From: a virus
Reading direction: 5' to 3' (one strand)
Length of the DNA: 35,367 nucleotides
IMG/VR virus record: IMGVR_UViG_3300036985_004952
Location: 1 to 35,367 of that record
Numbering within the stretch: the first letter of the stretch is position 1; every line of letters begins with the position of its first letter. The notes beneath the pieces were generated by a model, which did not search any database, was not told where the DNA came from, and worked only from the letters and a program-made list of their open reading frames with translations. Made by a program: the position numbers and the translations under genes. Of the stretch, positions 1 to 6,695 are shown in pieces.

Positions 1-42
1 TTAAAAAAAATATTGCAAATAGAAATTAATCTATCTGCAATA
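1..42 (-). terminator. Rho-independent terminator of the recombination operon
   Basis: Bases 11-22 pair with 31-42 (12 bp, one mismatch) around an 8-base AT loop. On the minus strand the stem is followed directly by eight T residues (bases 10-3). It sits just downstream of the gene at 53-298 and, across the circle join, just upstream of the gene starting at 35222. The same element appears at 35241-35282 because of the terminal overlap. Confidence 0.8.
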
Positions 43-127
43 TGTTAATTTTTTAGAATGTTAAATCATCTTCTGCGTTTACTTCTTTTGGCTTTGGCAC
101 ATAAGTATTTTCAACAACAGATAAATC
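1..127. repeat. Terminal direct repeat, copy 1
   Basis: These 127 bases recur without a mismatch at the other end of the window (35241-35367). The repeat cuts through the gene at 53-298 instead of lying between genes. An overlap of exactly 127 bases is what a de Bruijn assembler with k=127 leaves on a circular contig, so I read it as an assembly overlap showing a circular or circularly permuted genome, not as a biological terminal repeat. Confidence 0.93.
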
Positions 128-298
128 GTTGCCAAATTTGTCCGGCGATTTGCGTTTCATAACATCAATTTTGATATTACCATATTTATCAACCGGCAAT
201 TGCATAATCTTTTCACGATTAAGATTTAATGCTTCTTTCGTTCCCCAAGAAAATTCCATTGTCTTTCCTTGTCCTACATAGTTTGTTTCTTTTGTCAT
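53..298 (-). CDS. Small protein with SSB-like acidic C-terminal tail
   Basis: 81 aa, family not recognised. It ends in NAEDDLTF, which resembles the acidic, Phe-terminated tail of bacterial single-strand binding proteins (DDIPF in E. coli, often EDDLPF in Bacteroidota). In SSB that tail recruits repair and replication enzymes. The rest is short, polar and lacks an obvious OB fold. It is the last gene of the operon with the ERF annealing protein and RecE-like exonuclease, so a role at single-stranded DNA during recombination is a reasonable inference. The start has an A-rich leader, and a rho-independent terminator follows. Confidence 0.75.
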   Translation of the reverse strand: MTKETNYVGQGKTMEFSWGTKEALNLNREKIMQLPVDKYGNIKIDVMKRKSPDKFGNDLSVVENTYVPKPKEVNAEDDLTF

Positions 299-318
299 TT
301 TTCTTTTTTTTTAAATTG

Positions 319-1158
319 TTAGATATTAAGATATTTTGGTAATTCAAATTCGTATGCGCCATCGCTTCTTGTTGAATAAAATTCATAAGACTGCAACCAT
401 GCATCTTCTAAAATACAGCGATTAAAATTTTCTAATAGATTATTTATTTCCTGCATGCCATGCGCAATTAATTCATCGGATAATTTATTTACCGATACGC
501 CGCCATTTCTATCAAGAGCAATTAAATAATAATCCCTTTTGCCGCCTGCCAATTCATACATCGCAGCTTGCATGTGGTATCCGTATGCAATAGCATCGCG
601 TTGGAATTTTTTTGGCTCTGCGTTTTGCACAATTTTTAAATCTAATCTTATATTGCTATCTTCTGCATCTATAAAACTTTTAAATGAAAAATTGTCATGC
701 TTGAAATTATATTCTTTTTCAAAATCCTTGCATTTAATTATTAAATGCATGGCCGCAGCATTTTTAAAAAGTGAATTTGAAAGTTTTTCTAATTCTTTTA
801 AATCATTTTGCGTAATTAATTTCTTATCGCCTGCTTCTTGTTCTAATTTATCCCAATACATAATCGCAGCCAATGTATCAACGCTTGGGTTTTTTGCATT
901 GTATTGCGCGCTTGTTGGTTTTTTTGGTGCATCACTATCTATTACATAATAATTCCAAAAGAATGTATGATATTCTAAAATAAAATTATGCGCCATTGAG
1001 CCAAACGCCATCGCAGGCGTTTGCTCTCTTTGCTGAAATTTATAATGCAAGAATTCCAATGGCGATTTTTTAAATGCAGATAGCGAAGAATAGCTTAAAT
1101 GCTTTTCTTGATTTAATAAACCATTTATCAAATCATGGGTTTGTTGCTGACTATACAT
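319..1158 (-). CDS. RecE/PD-(D/E)XK-like exonuclease
   Basis: 279 aa. It resembles the PD-(D/E)XK exonuclease domain of phage exodeoxyribonuclease VIII (RecE-like) proteins. Features seen: an N-terminal SYSSLSAFKKSP helix, an FGSMAHNFILE segment (about residues 52-62) typical of the family's first active-site helix, an RLDLKIV strand (about 171-177) that fits the D-x-K position, and a following helix with YHMQAAMYEL. Such enzymes resect double-stranded ends to give the single strand used by an annealing protein. That partner (ERF) is encoded immediately upstream with an 8-nt overlap, so the two form a phage recombination pair. Confidence 0.82.
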   Translation of the reverse strand: MYSQQQTHDLINGLLNQEKHLSYSSLSAFKKSPLEFLHYKFQQREQTPAMAFGSMAHNFILEYHTFFWNYYVIDSDAPKKPTSAQYNAKNPSVDTLAAIMYWDKLEQEAGDKKLITQNDLKELEKLSNSLFKNAAAMHLIIKCKDFEKEYNFKHDNFSFKSFIDAEDSNIRLDLKIVQNAEPKKFQRDAIAYGYHMQAAMYELAGGKRDYYLIALDRNGGVSVNKLSDELIAHGMQEINNLLENFNRCILEDAWLQSYEFYSTRSDGAYEFELPKYLNI

Positions 1159-1714
1159 TTTTAATATCGTTTTGAATTTGTTTTAATACCGCAGCCGAAA
1201 CATTTACTTTTTGGTAAACATCATCAATCGTAATTTCGCCGCTCTTTAATTTTAAAACGCATTGAATGTATGCCGGCGTTCCATGTATTAAATCTTGTTT
1301 TGGTTTTGGCGCAGGCTGCGCATCTTTGCCATGCGTATTTGTAGTATCGGCATCTTTTGCATCATCTAATAAAAATAAATTTCCTAATGCGCGTTTCAAT
1401 GCGTAGCTACTTGATGCGCCAAACGATTGTGACAAATCCATTCCTTTGCGGTTTAATTCAATACCGGCGTTTCCTTTTGCGCTAATTGGTGCCGGCCAAT
1501 CTTTATGCGTGATAGTACATGTTGATTGGATAAATAATACGCCTGCCAATTCCAAGACTTCATCATTGTTTGTTAATAAACAACCATGCGCAGCGCAGAT
1601 AGGTTTTAATGCTTCCAAAATATCTTCCGCAACTCTGTGATAATAATTGCCAAATTTATTGAATTGATTTTTTGGTGCTTTTAATTCGTTTTGAATTTCA
1701 ATTAATTGTTTCAT
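1151..1714 (-). CDS. ERF-family single-strand annealing protein
   Basis: 187 aa, close to the usual ERF length. Matching features are the N-terminal LKAPKNQFNKFGNYYHRVAEDILEA pattern in shortened form (NKFGNYYHR then an amphipathic helix), the GASSSYALKRAL motif around residues 107-118, and the acidic LFLLDDAKDAD stretch after it. ERF proteins anneal complementary single strands in phage recombination and genome circularisation. The C-terminal third is Pro/Lys-rich linker followed by a short helical tail, probably for partner contacts. The gene overlaps the exonuclease downstream by 8 nt. Confidence 0.87.
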   Translation of the reverse strand: MKQLIEIQNELKAPKNQFNKFGNYYHRVAEDILEALKPICAAHGCLLTNNDEVLELAGVLFIQSTCTITHKDWPAPISAKGNAGIELNRKGMDLSQSFGASSSYALKRALGNLFLLDDAKDADTTNTHGKDAQPAPKPKQDLIHGTPAYIQCVLKLKSGEITIDDVYQKVNVSAAVLKQIQNDIKNV

Positions 1715-1733
1715 AATGTTTGATTTGTTTTTT

Positions 1734-1949
1734 TTAGTGGTTAAATAGTAAATAATTATCTCTTTTTTCTAATTTGCTAATCTTCTTTTCAAGCATTTGC
1801 AATTGGCACCTAATTGATAGGCCCCATTGATAAATTGAAATGTTTCTTTCTTGCGGCGAAAGGCCAACAGAAGATTGCACATTTATTTTTTTTACCACCG
1901 GTAAGCCTTGCTCATCAAAATGGTTATTGTATTTTATTTCTATCTGCAT
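1734..1949 (-). CDS. Hypothetical protein, 71 aa
   Basis: Not recognised. The N-terminal half (MQIEIKYNNHFDEQGLPVVKKINV) is strand-like and the C-terminal half (LQMLEKKISKLEKRDNYLLF) could form a short coiled coil. It overlaps the upstream gene by 10 nt and lies just before the ERF gene, which places it in the early recombination operon. No catalytic motif is seen. Confidence 0.65.
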   Translation of the reverse strand: MQIEIKYNNHFDEQGLPVVKKINVQSSVGLSPQERNISIYQWGLSIRCQLQMLEKKISKLEKRDNYLLFNH

Positions 1950-2329
1950 CTTGTAATCTCATAAGATTTAATCCCATCTTTTATAATGGTTTCAATTGTG
2001 AATAGTTTGTTGTATGTTTTTTTGTAATAAGAAATTAATGGTCTTACTTTATAAATCTCATCATCGCTTATAATTAAGGTGTCATCAATTGCTAACTTTG
2101 CAATCTTATGCGATTGCGTTTGTTTATACTGCGCAGCTTTTGGCAATTGCAATTCATTTATCGCGCGTATTGCAGCCATTGCATGCATAAGTGTTAAATG
2201 AATTTCTGTTTCCCTTGTCATGTGGTTTACAAAAGTAAATACATCATGGCCGGCTTGAACAATACTATATTCTAATCCGTTGATTGTTGTATGGCATTGC
2301 CCTGCCAAATTAAATTTTAATCTTTTCAT
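1940..2329 (-). CDS. Hypothetical protein, 129 aa
   Basis: Not recognised. The N-terminal part (LKFNLAGQCHTTINGLEYSI) looks like beta strands and the C-terminal part contains DDTLIISDDEIYKVRPLISY. No signal peptide or membrane segment. It is packed tightly in the early operon, one base after the stop of the upstream gene and with a 10-nt overlap into the next. Codon usage (GAT for Asp, A/T third positions) matches its neighbours. Confidence 0.65.
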   Translation of the reverse strand: MKRLKFNLAGQCHTTINGLEYSIVQAGHDVFTFVNHMTRETEIHLTLMHAMAAIRAINELQLPKAAQYKQTQSHKIAKLAIDDTLIISDDEIYKVRPLISYYKKTYNKLFTIETIIKDGIKSYEITRCR

Positions 2330-2330
2330 T

Positions 2331-2681
2331 TTATTTTAGAATTAAAGTTAATAAATCTTTTACAATTAATAAAGAATTTTCCGCAAAATATTCATCTATT
2401 GGAATGCAATATATTTCATCTCCCTCATCATCCGTTTCAATAATGCAGGTATATTCTTCTCCCCAATATTTTGCAATTCTTGTTGGATAATTTTTTTCAA
2501 TATAATTAACCACATGCGAATAAGAAAATAATACATCTAAATTTTTATAAGCGATATCAATATTAGCCATGTAGTTTGCGCCATTGTGCATTGATAAAAC
2601 TTCATAAACTTCTAATTGCTCAATATCTTCACTTTGAAAATTTTGCGCCATGCGTTTTAAATCTGTAATTAATACTTCCAT
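2331..2681 (-). CDS. Hypothetical acidic protein, 116 aa
   Basis: Not recognised. Acidic and mixed helix/strand, with IIETDDEGDEIYCIPIDEYF in the C-terminal half and a hydrophobic last helix (LLIVKDLLTLILK) that is too short and charged to be a clear membrane anchor. It begins 2 nt after the stop of the 59-aa gene and ends 1 nt before the next start, so it belongs to the same early transcript. Confidence 0.65.
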   Translation of the reverse strand: MEVLITDLKRMAQNFQSEDIEQLEVYEVLSMHNGANYMANIDIAYKNLDVLFSYSHVVNYIEKNYPTRIAKYWGEEYTCIIETDDEGDEIYCIPIDEYFAENSLLIVKDLLTLILK

Positions 2682-2683
2682 GA

Positions 2684-2863
2684 TTAATAGTTTTTAATAA
2701 TTGTTAGACCATATTCTTTAGCTACATAATTAATGTGCTTTTGCGTAGTTACTGACCACCAACCCAATTGGATTAAGTTCTCTCCGTCAATGGTTGCTAC
2801 ATGCGTAGTATAAGAGATAACCTTGTTACCCTCTACTCTTAAATTTTGTTGATACCTTTTCAT
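2684..2863 (-). CDS. Small hypothetical protein, 59 aa
   Basis: An intact ATG-TAA frame beginning MKRYQQNLRVEGNKVISYT and ending LTIIKNY. It fills the gap between the 39-aa membrane protein (its stop ends 2 nt upstream) and the 116-aa gene (which starts 2 nt downstream), so the tiling fits the operon. The sequence alternates strand-like segments with a central GWWSVTTQKHINYVAKEYG that could be a compact fold. Function unknown. Usual gene callers may drop it for length. Confidence 0.62.
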   Translation of the reverse strand: MKRYQQNLRVEGNKVISYTTHVATIDGENLIQLGWWSVTTQKHINYVAKEYGLTIIKNY

Positions 2864-2865
2864 GA

Positions 2866-2985
2866 TTAGAAATTTCTTAATAAGAATAAAATTATCATTG
2901 TTGAAAATGATAAAATAATAAGAATAACTAAACTTAAGATTGTTTCGTTGTCAATGTAATCGTGTTTGTTTTTTAGCTTGTTCAT
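2866..2985 (-). CDS. Tiny single-pass membrane protein, 39 aa
   Basis: An ATG-TAA frame with a charged N-terminus (MNKLKNKHDYIDNE) and then about 22 hydrophobic residues (ILSLVILIILSFSTMIILF) ending LLRNF. That is the layout of a small inner-membrane protein with a short cytoplasmic or periplasmic head. An A-rich leader precedes the ATG and the next gene starts 2 nt after its stop. It lies in the early operon, so it might be a host-takeover or exclusion peptide, but that is only inference. Confidence 0.55.
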   Translation of the reverse strand: MNKLKNKHDYIDNETILSLVILIILSFSTMIILFLLRNF

Positions 2986-3002
2986 TTTTTTTGTTTTTAA
3001 GT

Positions 3003-3030
3003 TTTAAAAATGCACCGGCCGAAACCGGTG
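3003..3030 (-). terminator. Hairpin terminator after the 72-aa gene
   Basis: GCACCGG pairs with CCGGTGC around TTTCGG (bases 3011-3030). On the minus strand the stem is followed by ATTTTTAAAAC. It lies directly downstream of the gene at 3038-3256. The T run is short, so it may only partly stop transcription and act as an attenuator inside the early operon. Confidence 0.7.
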
Positions 3031-3037
3031 CTGTTGA

Positions 3038-3256
3038 TTAGAATGTTAATGTAATTTCGATGCCATCTTTTTTAGATACTAAATAGGTGCCATCATAAGT
3101 GAATACAAAACCTGCGGCTTCGCATTCGTTTTTAATTAATCTTGTACATAGGCCCTGCAATTGAATATCATCTGAATAAATTCTAATTGCATAAAAATTT
3201 TCTAAATCTAATTTTGTAGATAAAACTTTTTCGATTTGTTTTTGATTTTGTGACAT
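3038..3256 (-). CDS. Hypothetical protein, 72 aa
   Basis: Not recognised. N-terminal helix (SQNQKQIEKVLSTKLDLENF) followed by alternating strand segments (YAIRIYSDDIQL, FVFTYDGTYLV, GIEITLTF). It starts after an A-rich leader (aaaacaaaATG) without a Shine-Dalgarno site and is followed by a GC-rich hairpin terminator. Part of the early small-gene set transcribed from the promoter at 4597-4568. Confidence 0.68.
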   Translation of the reverse strand: MSQNQKQIEKVLSTKLDLENFYAIRIYSDDIQLQGLCTRLIKNECEAAGFVFTYDGTYLVSKKDGIEITLTF

Positions 3257-3310
3257 TTTGTTTTGTTTTATTTTTTTTTGCAGTTATGGATGCTGCGCCC
3301 CTTTTTAAAA

Positions 3311-3859
3311 TTAACTATTTTGTTGGAATAACCAAAGTGATGTGTCTGCTCCGATATTATAATCAACCTTGTCTTGCATGTTTTCAGATAAAGAAATTAA
3401 TTCAACAGAACGATTGGCAAATTTTGAATTTAATGTGCCGGAATAAATAACTTTAAATTCATAGGTTTTTGTAATAACCTTGAAACCCTTTTTTGCAAAG
3501 GTTGATTGGTTTTTTGTTGCACCAACAAAAGATACATTGTGTTCTGAATGTTGAATAATAAAACACAATCCGAATTTGCCCTTAACTAATCTTGTAGAGA
3601 GGACATTGCCATCCATGTCATGTAACTCGTAAGCATGTGCAATCTCCTTGCAAAATCCGCCATTCTCCTCCTGCTCTAAAACATTATACAGCATACCCCT
3701 CATCCTTGACATTTCAAAGTCTTGCGCTTGGTCGCACCTGCCGCCCCATGAATAATCATCTACGCAGTTATAATAATTCTGCATTCTGTAATCTGTGTTT
3801 TTAGTGTGCTCAATTTTTAATGCACTAATTTTGTTTTGGATTTTTTCTGATAATTTCAT
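3311..3859 (-). CDS. Hypothetical protein, 182 aa
   Basis: Not recognised. The N-terminal 60 residues are helical and polar (MKLSEKIQNKISALKIEHT...), with a DDYSWGGRCDQAQDFEMSRMRGM stretch, and the rest is strand-rich (GLCFIIQHSEHNVSFVGATKNQ, KTYEFKVIYSGTL). Four cysteines are spread through the protein without a CxxC pair. The A-rich leader aacgaaaATG precedes the start. Its position in the early operon suggests a host-interaction or early regulatory role, with no direct evidence. Confidence 0.7.
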   Translation of the reverse strand: MKLSEKIQNKISALKIEHTKNTDYRMQNYYNCVDDYSWGGRCDQAQDFEMSRMRGMLYNVLEQEENGGFCKEIAHAYELHDMDGNVLSTRLVKGKFGLCFIIQHSEHNVSFVGATKNQSTFAKKGFKVITKTYEFKVIYSGTLNSKFANRSVELISLSENMQDKVDYNIGADTSLWLFQQNS

Positions 3860-3894
3860 TTTCGTTTTGTTTTGAGGTTTAAAAATTTGGTTAA

Positions 3895-4269
3895 TTATTT
3901 AATTAGATTTACAAAGAATTTTTTTAATTCTAAAATTGATTGATATTTCCATGTTGATGTTTCGCGATGCAATGTTCCCGAACTATTGTTGCGTACATTA
4001 TATTCAGAATCTAAAAAATGTTGATAAGATTTAATTATCATTTTGCATTCTTCAATTACCAATAATTCATTATCAATATTTAATATAAATTCTAATTTGA
4101 ATTGCAATTCATTGATTTGAAATTTGTACATAAATAATTCTTCAGATACCCATGCAAAATAATAAAGGAAATCTTGATTTAATTTTGTTTCTGCCTCAAC
4201 TATTTTTGTTTTTAAATAATTGATTTGACTTGCAATTTCTGATTGAATTGTAATAGCTTGATTTTTCAT
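3895..4269 (-). CDS. Hypothetical coiled-coil protein, 124 aa
   Basis: Not recognised. The first 90 residues are almost entirely helical with heptad-like spacing (IASQINYLKTKIVEAETKLNQ, FQINELQFKLEFILNIDNEL), so a coiled-coil dimer is likely. The C-terminal part (SSGTLHRETSTWKYQSILELKKFF) resembles an extended strand and helix. It starts after an A-rich leader and lies behind a hairpin that separates it from the gene at 4332-4529. Confidence 0.65.
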   Translation of the reverse strand: MKNQAITIQSEIASQINYLKTKIVEAETKLNQDFLYYFAWVSEELFMYKFQINELQFKLEFILNIDNELLVIEECKMIIKSYQHFLDSEYNVRNNSSGTLHRETSTWKYQSILELKKFFVNLIK

Positions 4270-4291
4270 TTTGTTTTGTTTTTGGTTTTGG

Positions 4292-4322
4292 TTTAAAAAT
4301 ATGCGCCGGCATTTTACCGGCG
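4292..4322 (-). terminator. GC-rich hairpin between early genes
   Basis: GCGCCGG pairs with CCGGCGC around a 7-base loop (bases 4302-4322). On the minus strand the stem is followed by ATATTTTT. It lies between the first gene of the early operon and the second, so it may be an attenuator that sets the ratio between them rather than a complete stop. Confidence 0.65.
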
Positions 4323-4331
4323 CAGGCTAAA

Positions 4332-4529
4332 TTATGCTAATCTAAAAGATTGATTATCAATAGAAACATAATAAGTTTCAGATGTATAAGAACCAAAGAT
4401 TGCAGAACCATCTTGTAATGCTACTATCAAAAAGATTGGCCCTCTATTTTTTCTTACATTTTTTAATTGTGTAAAATTACCATTCTTGATAATTTCATTT
4501 GCTTTGGTGATAATGTTTTGTAAGTTCAT
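4332..4529 (-). CDS. First gene of the early operon, 65-aa hypothetical
   Basis: Not recognised. Begins MNLQNIITKANEIIKNGNF and ends with strands (IFLIVALQDGSAIFGSYTSETYYVSI). I chose the ATG at 4529 because it follows the A-rich leader shared by neighbouring genes (aaaacaaaacgaaATG) and lies about 32 nt below the predicted transcription start. A longer in-frame start at 4634 would begin upstream of the promoter and place the -7 and -33 boxes inside the gene, so I reject it. Short basic N-terminus, no membrane segment. Confidence 0.7.
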   Translation of the reverse strand: MNLQNIITKANEIIKNGNFTQLKNVRKNRGPIFLIVALQDGSAIFGSYTSETYYVSIDNQSFRLA

Positions 4530-4567
4530 TTCGTTTTGTTTTGGTTTTGTATGCAATAGCGCATGAC

Positions 4568-4597
4568 CAAATATAATCGTATTTATTAAAATACAAA
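4568..4597 (-). promoter_or_regulatory. Bacteroidota-type promoter for the early operon
   Basis: On the minus strand TTTG (4597-4594), an 18-nt spacer, then TATATTTG (4575-4568), matching the Bacteroidota -33/-7 form TTTG and TAnnTTTG. Transcription should start near 4561, about 30 nt above the ATG at 4529. A terminator for the preceding operon lies just upstream. The promoter upstream of the glycan island (14375-14346) has the same boxes and the same 18-nt spacing. Confidence 0.7.
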
Positions 4598-4662
4598 ACT
4601 TTTTTTTATTATTTTTTAAAAAGCGAGCTGACAATCATAAAATCGCAGAAAATAATTAGCTA

Positions 4663-4693
4663 TAAAAAACAAAAGGCCGGTATAAAACCGGCC
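4663..4693 (-). terminator. Terminator of the lysis/late operon
   Basis: GGCCGG pairs with CCGGCC (bases 4674-4693) around a TTTTATA-type loop. On the minus strand the stem is followed by TTTTGTTTTTT. It lies downstream of the spanin-like gene (4743-5180) and immediately upstream of the early promoter, so it insulates the late transcript from the early one. Confidence 0.75.
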
Positions 4694-4742
4694 CATTGCA
4701 CCTATCAAAACTAAAAAACACTATGAATAATCAAATATAAGA

Positions 4743-5180
4743 TTATTTTAAATAAAGAAATAGTATGAATAACAACAATAGAGATATAATTATAATAACA
4801 ATAAACCATTTGAATTGGAATGCAGTCTTTTCTACGCGCTGTGCTTTAACTTCTTTCTTTGTTACTACCATTTGCTCCGCTTTAATTTGTTGTCTTTCTG
4901 CGGCTCTTATTTGGCTTTTATATTTATGCCATTTCTTTTTTACTTTTTTAATTGGAATGCTTGTTTTGGTACCGGCACTATCTGTTGAAATTTGGTAATC
5001 TGTTGTTTCTTCTTCAACAATTAAACCGGTATCAGTTTGCAAAGTTAAAATTTGAATATCTTTTTTAATTTCAACATGGCTGCTGCTATCCGTTTCAATT
5101 TTATTAATTGTTTTTATCTCTTTGGTTTTGCATCCAATTAAAAAAATAAGACATGCTGCTATTACTATTTTTAATTTCAT
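4743..5180 (-). CDS. Candidate unimolecular spanin (lipoprotein with C-terminal TM)
   Basis: 145 aa. The N-terminus is a lipoprotein signal (MKLKIVIAACLIFLIGC) with lipobox L-I-G-C and lipidation at Cys17. The middle is polar, Thr/Lys/Glu-rich and partly coiled. The last 22 residues (WFIVIIIISLLLLFILFLYLK) form a transmembrane helix. An outer-membrane lipid anchor at one end and an inner-membrane helix at the other is the defining layout of u-spanins such as phage T1 gp11, which fuse the two membranes in the last step of lysis. It lies in the lysis region with holin and endolysin. Function is inferred from topology, not sequence similarity. Confidence 0.75.
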   Translation of the reverse strand: MKLKIVIAACLIFLIGCKTKEIKTINKIETDSSSHVEIKKDIQILTLQTDTGLIVEEETTDYQISTDSAGTKTSIPIKKVKKKWHKYKSQIRAAERQQIKAEQMVVTKKEVKAQRVEKTAFQFKWFIVIIIISLLLLFILFLYLK

Positions 5181-5265
5181 CTAATTTCTTTTTTTTGTTA
5201 TTTAATATTTCTTCTAATTGTTCAACCTCTTTTTCTAATGCTATTAATTCTTCCTCTTTACTCAT
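5104..5265 (-). CDS. Short coiled-coil protein, 53 aa
   Basis: An ATG-TAA frame beginning MSKEEELIALEKEVEQLEE, with a nearly perfect amphipathic heptad helix over the first 33 residues, then NSNSSMSYFFNWMQNQRDKNN. Its start overlaps the stop of the upstream acidic gene by 8 nt. Its last 77 nt overlap the spanin-like gene in another frame. The regular heptads and tight coupling argue it is real, while the long overlap argues for caution. It could contribute to the lysis set, but nothing shows that directly. Confidence 0.45.
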   Translation of the reverse strand: MSKEEELIALEKEVEQLEEILNNKKKKLDEIKNSNSSMSYFFNWMQNQRDKNN

Positions 5266-5485
5266 CTTCTTCTTCAAAATTTAACCATTTTAATCTTTGG
5301 TCAATTAACTTTATTAATTCTGTTTGCCATTCTACTTTCTTATTTGGAAAATATAGTAATTGATTTTCTTCAACTTCCCACAAAAATTCTTTTAAAAAAT
5401 ATAACTCTTTGTAGATATCTTCTTCTGACATATCTTCAATGTCATCAAGATTTAAATCTTCCGGCTCATCTGATTTATTTTTCAT
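5258..5485 (-). CDS. Hypothetical acidic protein, 75 aa
   Basis: Not recognised. Strongly acidic (MKNKSDEPEDLNLDDIEDMSEED) then helical with Trp and Leu (YKELYFLKEFLWEVEENQLLYF). I chose the ATG at 5485 because it leaves an 11-nt overlap with the phosphoesterase, like other junctions here. An in-frame ATG at 5527 would give 89 aa and a 53-nt overlap. Lies between the phosphoesterase and the spanin-like gene. Confidence 0.6.
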   Translation of the reverse strand: MKNKSDEPEDLNLDDIEDMSEEDIYKELYFLKEFLWEVEENQLLYFPNKKVEWQTELIKLIDQRLKWLNFEEEDE

Positions 5486-6695
5486 CTCCAAAAATTGGTA
5501 TCTTAATTGTAAATCCTCTTTTCTCATCTAATAATGTAAACGCCTGCGCCGGTCGCTCCGGTTTAAATCCAATCTTATATCCGTATGCGCTTAATCCAAT
5601 TAAACTTCCGTTCACACAGCTTGCATGTGTTGGATATAACAATTGATGGAAATGGCCAAGAAAATTAAAATCCGCTTTGCGCTGCTCATCTTTTCTATGC
5701 AGGTATTTAATTAATGGAATAGATAATCCGCCTATGCCGCCGCCATACTTTAAAGCATCTCCATGAAAGAAACGCAATGTTTTGCCGAATGCTTCAAGAT
5801 AGCAATCATCTGAAATTGGTATGTGGAATTTAATACGCTTCTCTCTTTTAAAATAATCTTGCAAATCGCAGTACATTCCAAATTCATAATTGTTTTTATA
5901 ACCGGTTGATGCCATCATCTTCTTTGTGGTGCGGCCATGATTGCCGACAGAACATGGTAATATCAAATTTAATTTAGAATGCTTTAATATAAATTCAATT
6001 CCGCTAATTAATAAACGCTTTGCAAATCTTGTCGCTTCAATTGGCGATAGGTTATTGCTTTCAATTAATTCATCGTGGATATAACCGGATATAAAATCCC
6101 CTCCAAGCCAAATAATACAATCATCTATCTGAACATCTTTGCTTTCTTTCTTAATACATTTTAAAATGTTTTGAAAAATCGTGAAGGCCCTGCGTTCTGC
6201 TATCTTTAAATTGTATTCATTAAATCCGCTAACTTGGCCGGCATAAACATTTTCTTCTAAATGCCAATCTGATAAACTTATAATAGGTATCGCGCGATTA
6301 ATTTTGCATTCTTTCCCGATTGGTATTTCAAAAACTTCAATCGGCTCTTTTATACTTAATAAATCATCGTATAATTTTTCTTGCGCAGTTAGTTTTTCTA
6401 ATAAATAAATATTCTTTTTTGTTATGTCTTGCAATTTTGAATTTATTGCGCGTAACTTTCTGTCTTCTTGTATGGATTCTTCAATATTTATTTCTTTTTT
6501 TATTGGCTCTGTTTTTTCAAATCCATTTCCGCTATAATATTGTTTCAAAAACCAATGCAGGCCGCCAAAATCTGTCTTCTTTAATTCCGGATACGCATCA
6601 ATGATTGCATTTGCAAAATGCGTTTTATTCCCTTTTAATTTTTTGTAAAGACTTTTATTTGGCTCTACATATTTTAACCATTTTGATTGTTTCAT
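5475..6695 (-). CDS. Calcineurin-like metallophosphoesterase with helical N-terminus
   Basis: 406 aa. Residues 1-130 are helical and coiled-coil-like. The catalytic domain follows with the full metal-binding set: SDWH (Asp143, His145), GGDF (Asp200), GNHGR (Asn252, His253), FHGD (His311) and GHFHQ (His348, His350). These bind two metals and hydrolyse phosphoesters. Substrates in the family range from nucleic acids to nucleotides and phosphoproteins. The gene overlaps the endolysin by 4 nt and sits in the lysis region, not with replication genes, so a DNA-repair role cannot be assumed. The N-terminal extension is unusual and may bind a partner. Confidence 0.82.
   Translation of the reverse strand: MKQSKWLKYVEPNKSLYKKLKGNKTHFANAIIDAYPELKKTDFGGLHWFLKQYYSGNGFEKTEPIKKEINIEESIQEDRKLRAINSKLQDITKKNIYLLEKLTAQEKLYDDLLSIKEPIEVFEIPIGKECKINRAIPIISLSDWHLEENVYAGQVSGFNEYNLKIAERRAFTIFQNILKCIKKESKDVQIDDCIIWLGGDFISGYIHDELIESNNLSPIEATRFAKRLLISGIEFILKHSKLNLILPCSVGNHGRTTKKMMASTGYKNNYEFGMYCDLQDYFKREKRIKFHIPISDDCYLEAFGKTLRFFHGDALKYGGGIGGLSIPLIKYLHRKDEQRKADFNFLGHFHQLLYPTHASCVNGSLIGLSAYGYKIGFKPERPAQAFTLLDEKRGFTIKIPIFGDEK

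Noticed and set aside
4530-4634. Longer start for the first early gene at 4634
   Set aside because: The extension runs through the -33 and -7 boxes and the predicted transcription start; the A-rich leader before 4529 is the better start.
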